Shown in pieces: positions 59,187 to 64,000 of a DNA stretch of 64,000 nucleotides. Every line of letters starts with the position of its first letter. Within the stretch, counting starts at the first letter, position 1. A program made the translations under genes and the position numbers. The stretch is from contig PFDV01000005.1 in NCBI GenBank assembly GCA_002772745.1, positions 350,048-414,047 on the forward strand, read 5' to 3'. Source of the stretch: Candidatus Peregrinibacteria bacterium CG10_big_fil_rev_8_21_14_0_10_55_24 (GTDB lineage: Bacteria > Patescibacteriota > Gracilibacteria > Peribacterales > Peribacteraceae). Below the pieces are notes generated by a model. That model worked only from the letters and a program-made list of their open reading frames with translations. It did not search any database and was not told the origin of the DNA.

Positions 59187-60194
59187 ATGAACATCGCCAT
59201 CAACGGATTCGGGCGCATCGGACGCCAGGCACTGCGCATCATCCTGGAAAAGCACCCCGATCTTTCGGTCGTACTCATTAACGACCTCACCGACGACGAG
59301 ACTCTTGCTCATCTCTTCCAATTCGATTCCACGTACGGACGTTTCCCCGGGACCGTGGAGATCAAGAACGGAGCACTGGTGATCAACGGAAAGACGATTC
59401 AGTCCACGGCGGAGAAAGATCCGGAGAAGCTCCCGATGAAGGATCTCAAGGTCGATGTCGTCCTGGAGTGCACGGGGGCGTTTCGCAAACGCGAGCAGCT
59501 GGAATTGCACCGCAAGGCCGGTGCGAAAAAGGTGCTACTCTCGGCGCCTGCGAAGGACGAGATTGACGGCACGTTCGTGCTCGGCGTCAATGAGAAGTCC
59601 TATGACTCCAAAACGATGCACATCGTTTCGAACGCGTCCTGTACCACCAATTGTTTAGCCCCCATGGTCAAGGTGATCCACGAACATTGCACCATTGAGC
59701 AGGGCTTTATGACCACGATCCACAGTTACACCAACGACCAGCGCATCCTGGATTTTCCCCACAAGGATCTGCGCCGCGCGCGCTCCGCCGCAGAGAACGT
59801 CATTCCGACGTCTACGGGAGCGGCCAAGGCCATTGGTCTGGTGATCCCAGAGCTCAAAGGAAAGCTCGACGGCATCTCCATCCGCGTCCCCACGCCCACG
59901 GGGAGTATCACGGACTTCACGTGCGTCGTCGCCAAAGAAACGACTGCAGAGGCGCTCAATGCAGCGTTCAAAAAAGCGGCAGAGGGAGCTCTCAAGAATA
60001 TTTTGGGATATGAGGAACGTGAGCTTGTACTCAAGGATTACGTGGGTGATCCAAGGAGCTCGATCATCGATGCTCCCAATACCAAGGTGCATACGGAGAA
60101 CGGCGTTACCATGGTCAAGACACTTGCCTGGTACGACAATGAGTGGGGGTACTCCAACCGCCTGGTAGAACTGGCAAAGTTCATTGCGCGCTGA
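59187..60194 (+). CDS. gapA: glyceraldehyde-3-phosphate dehydrogenase, NAD-type
   Basis: This 335-residue GAPDH catalyses the NAD-linked oxidative phosphorylation of glyceraldehyde-3-phosphate. The active-site SNASCTTNC has Cys152, and the cofactor loop reads LINDLTDDE (residues 31-39), with the Asp that favours NAD. WYDNEWGYSNR closes the domain. It differs clearly from the GapB-like paralogue at 34480. It probably serves glycolysis with pgk. The ATG at 59187 begins the Rossmann strand MNIAINGFGRIGR. Confidence 0.95.
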   Translation: MNIAINGFGRIGRQALRIILEKHPDLSVVLINDLTDDETLAHLFQFDSTYGRFPGTVEIKNGALVINGKTIQSTAEKDPEKLPMKDLKVDVVLECTGAFRKREQLELHRKAGAKKVLLSAPAKDEIDGTFVLGVNEKSYDSKTMHIVSNASCTTNCLAPMVKVIHEHCTIEQGFMTTIHSYTNDQRILDFPHKDLRRARSAAENVIPTSTGAAKAIGLVIPELKGKLDGISIRVPTPTGSITDFTCVVAKETTAEALNAAFKKAAEGALKNILGYEERELVLKDYVGDPRSSIIDAPNTKVHTENGVTMVKTLAWYDNEWGYSNRLVELAKFIAR

Positions 60195-60199
60195 ATACC

Positions 60200-60529
60200 A
60201 TGCCCATGAACGGCGAACTGCAATCGGCCGTTGCCGCAATCCACGAAGGGTGCATGCGCCTGAATGCAGGCAGCACATTGGAGCAGGTAGAATTTTGCCG
60301 CATTGTCGGGAGCGCGCGGGACTTGCTGTACCAGATTGCATTCGATGACGGTGATGTTGATGAGAACGCACGCACAGAGATCCTCTCCGTCGTGGATGCC
60401 GCCTTGGAAACGATGGATGACAGAACCCAGACTGCCTGCATCTTTGTGACAAACATGCACAGGGCTTCCATTGCCAATCTTACATCACCCTGTTCAGTGT
60501 TTGCGCAGGGGCCTGACGGCTGCCGTTAA
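60200..60529 (+). CDS. hypothetical small protein
   Basis: This 109-residue soluble protein has no recognised family. It is predicted helical, with acidic character (FDDGDVDENARTEIL) and three Cys. It follows gapA by 5 bases, so cotranscription is likely. The palindrome at 60530 directly follows its stop. Confidence 0.5.
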   Translation: MPMNGELQSAVAAIHEGCMRLNAGSTLEQVEFCRIVGSARDLLYQIAFDDGDVDENARTEILSVVDAALETMDDRTQTACIFVTNMHRASIANLTSPCSVFAQGPDGCR

Positions 60530-60558
60530 AGGCTGTATATACAATGTCTATACAGCCT
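60530..60558. terminator. palindrome between convergent gapA-side and dnaK transcripts
   Basis: AGGCTGTATA and TATACAGCCT form a 10-bp stem with a 9-base loop. The loop text TACAATGT resembles the palindrome at 7663-7685. Confidence 0.6.
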
Positions 60559-60576
60559 CAAATGTCTTTCTGAAAC

Positions 60577-62511
60577 CTACTTCTTGCCCTTGCCTTTCTT
60601 CTCGCTGTCCTTGTCTTCTACCACCTCAGCATCCACAACATCCTTCTCCTTCCCTTCCGCACCTTCAGAGCTTTCCTTCTGCGCAGACTCAGCCTGTGCT
60701 GAGCCTGTCGAAGCATACACAATCTTCCCGATCTCCTGGGCCTCTTTCCCCAGCTCCTCCGTCGCCTTTGAGATTTCCTCGGCGGTCGCTCCCTCCTTCT
60801 TCAAAAGGTCTTTGAGATCATTGAGCTTCGTATTCACCTTCTTCTTGAGGTCGTCGGAGATCTTCGCATCGTACTCTCGCATCTGTTTCTCCAGAGAGAA
60901 AACGAAGGCATCCGCCTGATTGCGTGCATCAATGAGCGCCTTTTTCTTCCTGTCCTCATCGGCATGCAGCTCGGCGTCCTTCTTCATCTTCTCGATCTCC
61001 TCGTCGCTTAAGCCCGTGGAACCCTGGATCGTGATGTGCTGTTCCTTGCCGGTGCCCTTGTCCTTGGCAGTCACGTGCAGGATGCCGTTCGTGTCGATAT
61101 CGAACGTCACTTCGACCTGCGGCATGCCGCGCGGTGCTGGAGGTATTCCATCGAGAATGAAACGGCCCAGCGACTTGTTATCCCCCGCCATCTCGCGCTC
61201 GCCCTGCACGACGTGTACCTCCACCGAGGGCTGGTTATCCGCCGCCGTGGAGAAAACCTGGCTCTTCTTGGTGGGGATCTTCGTGTTGCGTTCAATGAGC
61301 TTGGTCGCCACGCCCCCGAGAGTCTCGATCCCCAGTGAGAGCGGAGTCACATCCACCAGCACAATATCCTTATCAATATCTCCTCCAAGAACCCCGGCCT
61401 GAATCGCCGCTCCGATGGCAACGACTTCATCGGGGTTGACTCCTTTGTGCGGCTCTCTCTGGAAGAGTTCCTTCACCATGGCCTGGACGGCCGGCATGCG
61501 CGTCATGCCGCCCACCAGCACCACTTCGTCAATGTCGCCGACGGAGAGCTTGGCATCCTTAAGAGCCCGTTTGCAGGGCTCCTTCGTTTGGGCAATGAGA
61601 TCCGCGACGAGCGACTCGAGTTTCGCGCGACTCAATTTCATCGTTAGGTGCTTGGGTCCGGTTTGATCTGCCGTGATGAAGGGGAGATTGATCTCCGTGT
61701 CCGTTGCCGAGGAAAGCTCGATCTTCGCCTTCTCCGCGGCTTCCTTGAGTCGCTGGAGCGCGATCGTATCTTTACTCAGGTCCACTCCCTGATCCTTTTT
61801 GAACTCTTGGAGAATCCAATCAATGATGACCTGGTCGAAATCATCGCCCCCCAGCTGCGTGTCGCCGTTGGTTGCAAGCACCTCGAAGTGTCCTTCTCCC
61901 GACATCTCAAGCACCGTGACATCGAAGGTGCCTCCTCCCAGGTCGTAGACGACAATCTGCTCCTCCTTGCCTTTATCCAGACCGTATGCGAGAGAGGCTG
62001 CCGTCGGCTCGTTGAGAATACGCACCACCTCGAGTCCGGCGATCTGCCCCGCGTTCTTGGTTGCCTGGCGCTGCGAATCGTCGAAGTACGCGGGTACGGT
62101 GATCACCGCTTTCTCCACGGGAGCGCCCAGGTATGCCTCGGCGTCCTTCTTGAGCTTCTGGAGCACCTTGGCACTCACCTCCTGCGGGAGCATCTCCTTG
62201 CCGTTGATCTCGATGACCACGCGACCCTCCTTGCCCTCTTTGGTCGTAAACGGTATCTGCGCTGCGTCCTTTTTCACTTCCTCGAACCGGCGCCCGATGA
62301 AGCGCTTGGCAGAGAACACCGTGTTCTTCGGGTTCGTAATCGCCTGTCGCTTAGCGGCAACACCCACGAGCACTTCGTCCTCTTTGAATGCGACAACGGA
62401 AGGCGTGGTACGGTTTCCCTCCGCATTGGGGATCACCGTAGGTTCACCGCCCTCGATGACAGCCATACAGGAATTCGTGGTTCCCAGGTCGATACCGATA
62501 ATCTTTGACAT
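60577..62511 (-). CDS. dnaK: chaperone DnaK (Hsp70)
   Basis: This 644-residue Hsp70 folds proteins in an ATP cycle with DnaJ and GrpE (not in the window). The nucleotide domain starts [18 protein letters not shown] and includes [14 protein letters not shown] and the [13 protein letters not shown] block. The substrate domain (about 385-540) has [18 protein letters not shown] text. The tail is Lys/Glu-rich, ending SEKKGKGKK, rather than the canonical EEVKDKK. Residues about 600-608 (ASTGSAQAE) are encoded by a palindromic element. The upstream CIRCE indicates HrcA control. Confidence 0.97.
   Translation of the reverse strand: MSKIIGIDLGTTNSCMAVIEGGEPTVIPNAEGNRTTPSVVAFKEDEVLVGVAAKRQAITNPKNTVFSAKRFIGRRFEEVKKDAAQIPFTTKEGKEGRVVIEINGKEMLPQEVSAKVLQKLKKDAEAYLGAPVEKAVITVPAYFDDSQRQATKNAGQIAGLEVVRILNEPTAASLAYGLDKGKEEQIVVYDLGGGTFDVTVLEMSGEGHFEVLATNGDTQLGGDDFDQVIIDWILQEFKKDQGVDLSKDTIALQRLKEAAEKAKIELSSATDTEINLPFITADQTGPKHLTMKLSRAKLESLVADLIAQTKEPCKRALKDAKLSVGDIDEVVLVGGMTRMPAVQAMVKELFQREPHKGVNPDEVVAIGAAIQAGVLGGDIDKDIVLVDVTPLSLGIETLGGVATKLIERNTKIPTKKSQVFSTAADNQPSVEVHVVQGEREMAGDNKSLGRFILDGIPPAPRGMPQVEVTFDIDTNGILHVTAKDKGTGKEQHITIQGSTGLSDEEIEKMKKDAELHADEDRKKKALIDARNQADAFVFSLEKQMREYDAKISDDLKKKVNTKLNDLKDLLKKEGATAEEISKATEELGKEAQEIGKIVYASTGSAQAESAQKESSEGAEGKEKDVVDAEVVEDKDSEKKGKGKK
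60688..60714. repeat. palindromic element in frame inside dnaK
   Basis: CTCAGC CTGT GCTGAG forms a hairpin and is followed by CCTGTCGAAG. On the dnaK strand it reads as the CTTCGACAGG-CTCAGC type. It is translated as ASTGSAQAE in the disordered tail. Confidence 0.7.
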
Positions 62512-62545
62512 AGCGAAGTGGAGGAAATGTACGGAAAATACAAAT

Positions 62546-62572
62546 TTAGCACTCAAAAGTTTAGAGTGCTAA
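62546..62572. promoter_or_regulatory. CIRCE operator (HrcA binding site)
   Basis: TTAGCACTC, nine bases, GAGTGCTAA matches the CIRCE consensus perfectly. It lies 35 bases upstream of the dnaK start, so dnaK should be repressed by HrcA. No hrcA gene is in this window. Confidence 0.95.
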
Positions 62573-63063
62573 TCCTCCTGCGTCAAGGCGGGAGCGTCCT
62601 CAAGCGCCTCCTCCATGTACCGGCGACACTCCTGAGTCACCATGGCGAAGGGAGGCGTCATGTCATTCAGGTAAAAGAATCGCCTGGTGAGCGTAATGAT
62701 TGTGTCATCAATGACTTCGCAAACCCCATCCCCCTCCGGGGGGTGTCGTAGTATCCGGTGGACGAACTGGTACGCAGTTTTTGGATCCAGCTCGTCCTGC
62801 AGTTGAGCCATCAGCAACCTGAAAACAATCTTCCGCGTGATGTAGAGAAGGAGGTACTCTCGCAACCTGTCCAGGATCCACTCTCGTTCGTCACGGAGGG
62901 AATTGACGGAAGCCGACAAGCCCCCTTCCTGGCGATAGCAGAGTTCCTCTTCCGTTGCTCTACGCTGTTGTAACAATCCGCAAAGGTAGTCTGTAAGCTC
63001 GCCTTCTTCTCTCCTCACATACTCAATGGCTTTGCCGTAATCTGCATCGAATGGAAGAGACAT
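62569..63063 (-). CDS. hypothetical protein
   Basis: This 164-residue soluble, mostly helical protein (RLREYLLLYITRKIVFRLLMAQLQDEL) has no recognised family. Its stop codon lies within the right half of the CIRCE element. It is upstream of dnaK on the same strand, but CIRCE separates the two transcriptionally. It follows the next hypothetical gene by 23 bases. Confidence 0.6.
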   Translation of the reverse strand: MSLPFDADYGKAIEYVRREEGELTDYLCGLLQQRRATEEELCYRQEGGLSASVNSLRDEREWILDRLREYLLLYITRKIVFRLLMAQLQDELDPKTAYQFVHRILRHPPEGDGVCEVIDDTIITLTRRFFYLNDMTPPFAMVTQECRRYMEEALEDAPALTQED

Positions 63064-63086
63064 ACGTCCGTAGGATAGTGGTGCAT

Positions 63087-63563
63087 CTAGGCAACCTCAT
63101 CCCTTTGCACAAGGGTATCATGCGCGTCTTCTTTAGGTGCGCGCAGCTGAGCCACCAAGTCCCTTAGGATTTCCCGCGTGTGCCGTAGGATGGTATGAGG
63201 AGCACAGGGGTACGTCACCGCATACTGTTCGACCTTTGTTCCCCACTCCTGCTGTACTTCTTCCAGAAGTCCGGGCGTACCCAATTTCTGGACAACATCT
63301 TCCAGGTACGTGTCAGGGGACAAGGCAAACGGCCCATCCATCAGAGACTGCAGAGCATCTCTGGCCAAACGCAACGTGTACCAATAGGTAAAGGACTCTC
63401 GCTGTGAACGACTATGGTGCATACGGTCTCTCAGTTGTGAGGGTTTTTCCTCCTTCAGTGCGTTGAGGAAATTGTCAAAGTACCGTACGGCATGGTCAAA
63501 GTCTTCCAGTGTTCGCTGTGGATCTAAAAGCTCACGAATTTTGAGCGGGTCATGATTCTCCAT
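63087..63563 (-). CDS. hypothetical protein
   Basis: This 158-residue soluble protein has no recognised family. It is helix-rich, starting MENHDPLKIRELLDPQRTLEDFDH. The ATG at 63563 is preferred; the open extension to 63956 is the shadow of obg on the other strand. It is divergent from obg. Confidence 0.55.
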   Translation of the reverse strand: MENHDPLKIRELLDPQRTLEDFDHAVRYFDNFLNALKEEKPSQLRDRMHHSRSQRESFTYWYTLRLARDALQSLMDGPFALSPDTYLEDVVQKLGTPGLLEEVQQEWGTKVEQYAVTYPCAPHTILRHTREILRDLVAQLRAPKEDAHDTLVQRDEVA

Positions 63564-63620
63564 AAAAGGGATTGATCCTACATGGTCTTGGAGAGAGAGC
63601 AACCCTATACTCTGCGACGT

Positions 63621-64000
63621 ATGTTCCTCGACGAAGCGACAATTTCCGTCATTGGCGGGGCGGGCGGGCGCGGTTGCGTCAGCTGGCGCCGCGAAAAGTA
63701 CGTACCCAAGGGTGGGCCCGATGGGGGCGACGGCGGTTACGGCGGGGATGTGGTACTCGTCGCGAACGACGATACCGATACCCTGAGCACCTTCTCCTCG
63801 CGCAAGAGATTTGAGGCCAAACGCGGCGATTACGGCAAAGGAAAGAAGAAGGCCGGTGCGGGGGGCGACGATCTCCTCCTGCGCGTGCCCACCGGGACCA
63901 TCGTCTACGACATCTCGCCCGATGCGCAGGCACCCATCCTCGCCGATCTCCTTCACGACGGCGACCGCGTGCTCGTGGCTCGCGGAGGTCGCGGAGGCTA
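63621..64000 (+). CDS. obg: Obg-family GTPase, 5' part
   Basis: Only the first 126 residues lie in the window. They are the glycine-rich Obg fold: MFLDEATISVIGGAGGRGCV, FRREKYVPKGGPDGGDGG-like text, DYGKGKKKAGAGGDDLLLRVP and VARGGRGG. Obg/CgtA is an essential ribosome-associated GTPase. The G domain is beyond the window edge. The start ATG at 63621 fits the family N-terminus. Confidence 0.93.
   Translation, partial: MFLDEATISVIGGAGGRGCVSWRREKYVPKGGPDGGDGGYGGDVVLVANDDTDTLSTFSSRKRFEAKRGDYGKGKKKAGAGGDDLLLRVPTGTIVYDISPDAQAPILADLLHDGDRVLVARGGRGG

Overview
Organism: the window looks like a bacterial chromosome of the Candidate Phyla Radiation (Patescibacteria), most plausibly a Peregrinibacteria-type lineage; this is inference from gene content. 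By eye the GC content is moderately above 50%, coding density is high, genes often overlap by 4 bases, many genes are small and lineage-specific, and housekeeping genes are scattered rather than in classical operons. TGA is used as an ordinary stop, so the UGA=Gly code of Gracilibacteria/Absconditabacteria does not apply. Layout, 0-10 kb: a MraY/WecA-like sugar-phosphate transferase with a NIF3-like small protein, a degenerate shikimate-dehydrogenase-like domain, pgk, two membrane proteins, then a tyrosine recombinase preceded by a strong dif-like site, followed by small envelope proteins (DUF350, YHYH/Excalibur, SNase-like). 10-31 kb: a TMTC-like GT-C/TPR protein, slipin, cysteine-rich secreted proteins and lipoproteins, tyrS with an inserted zinc ribbon, an RluA-type pseudouridine synthase, a FecR-domain protein, a PilB/GspE ATPase, a large PBP, glmS, rpsT, ruvX and a sigma-region-4/HARE-HTH protein. 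31-47 kb: recA, dnaB, mraY, a GapB-like GAPDH coupled to class I fructose-1,6-bisphosphatase, glycosyltransferases, nadK, purA, prmC, a DciA-like protein, rpsP, khpA, a DUF11 surface protein and an Nramp-like transporter. 48-49.3 kb: a repeat-rich locus with a perfect 378-bp inverted repeat carrying two oppositely oriented tRNA-Val(UAC) genes, broken tRNA 5' copies and the 5' end of secG. 49-64 kb: secG, a peptide-binding protein, rplI, tRNA-Ile(UAU) beside an AT-rich patch, a PH-domain protein, a CorC/CNNM-like protein, CCA-adding enzyme, endonuclease IV, a second (NAD-type) GAPDH, dnaK with a textbook CIRCE operator, and the 5' end of obg. How the genes work together: pgk and gapA serve the lower glycolytic trunk, while the gapB-fbp pair suggests a dedicated gluconeogenic branch; glmS, two polyprenyl-phosphate transferases, the PBP and several glycosyltransferases feed the envelope; recA, dnaB, ruvX, dciA, xer and nfo serve replication and repair. 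The most unusual theme is a set of short palindromic elements found inside tRNA D-loops, inside one another, beside a duplicated gene start and in frame inside dnaK. They usually sit next to a duplicated 5' fragment of the target, so an intact copy survives downstream.
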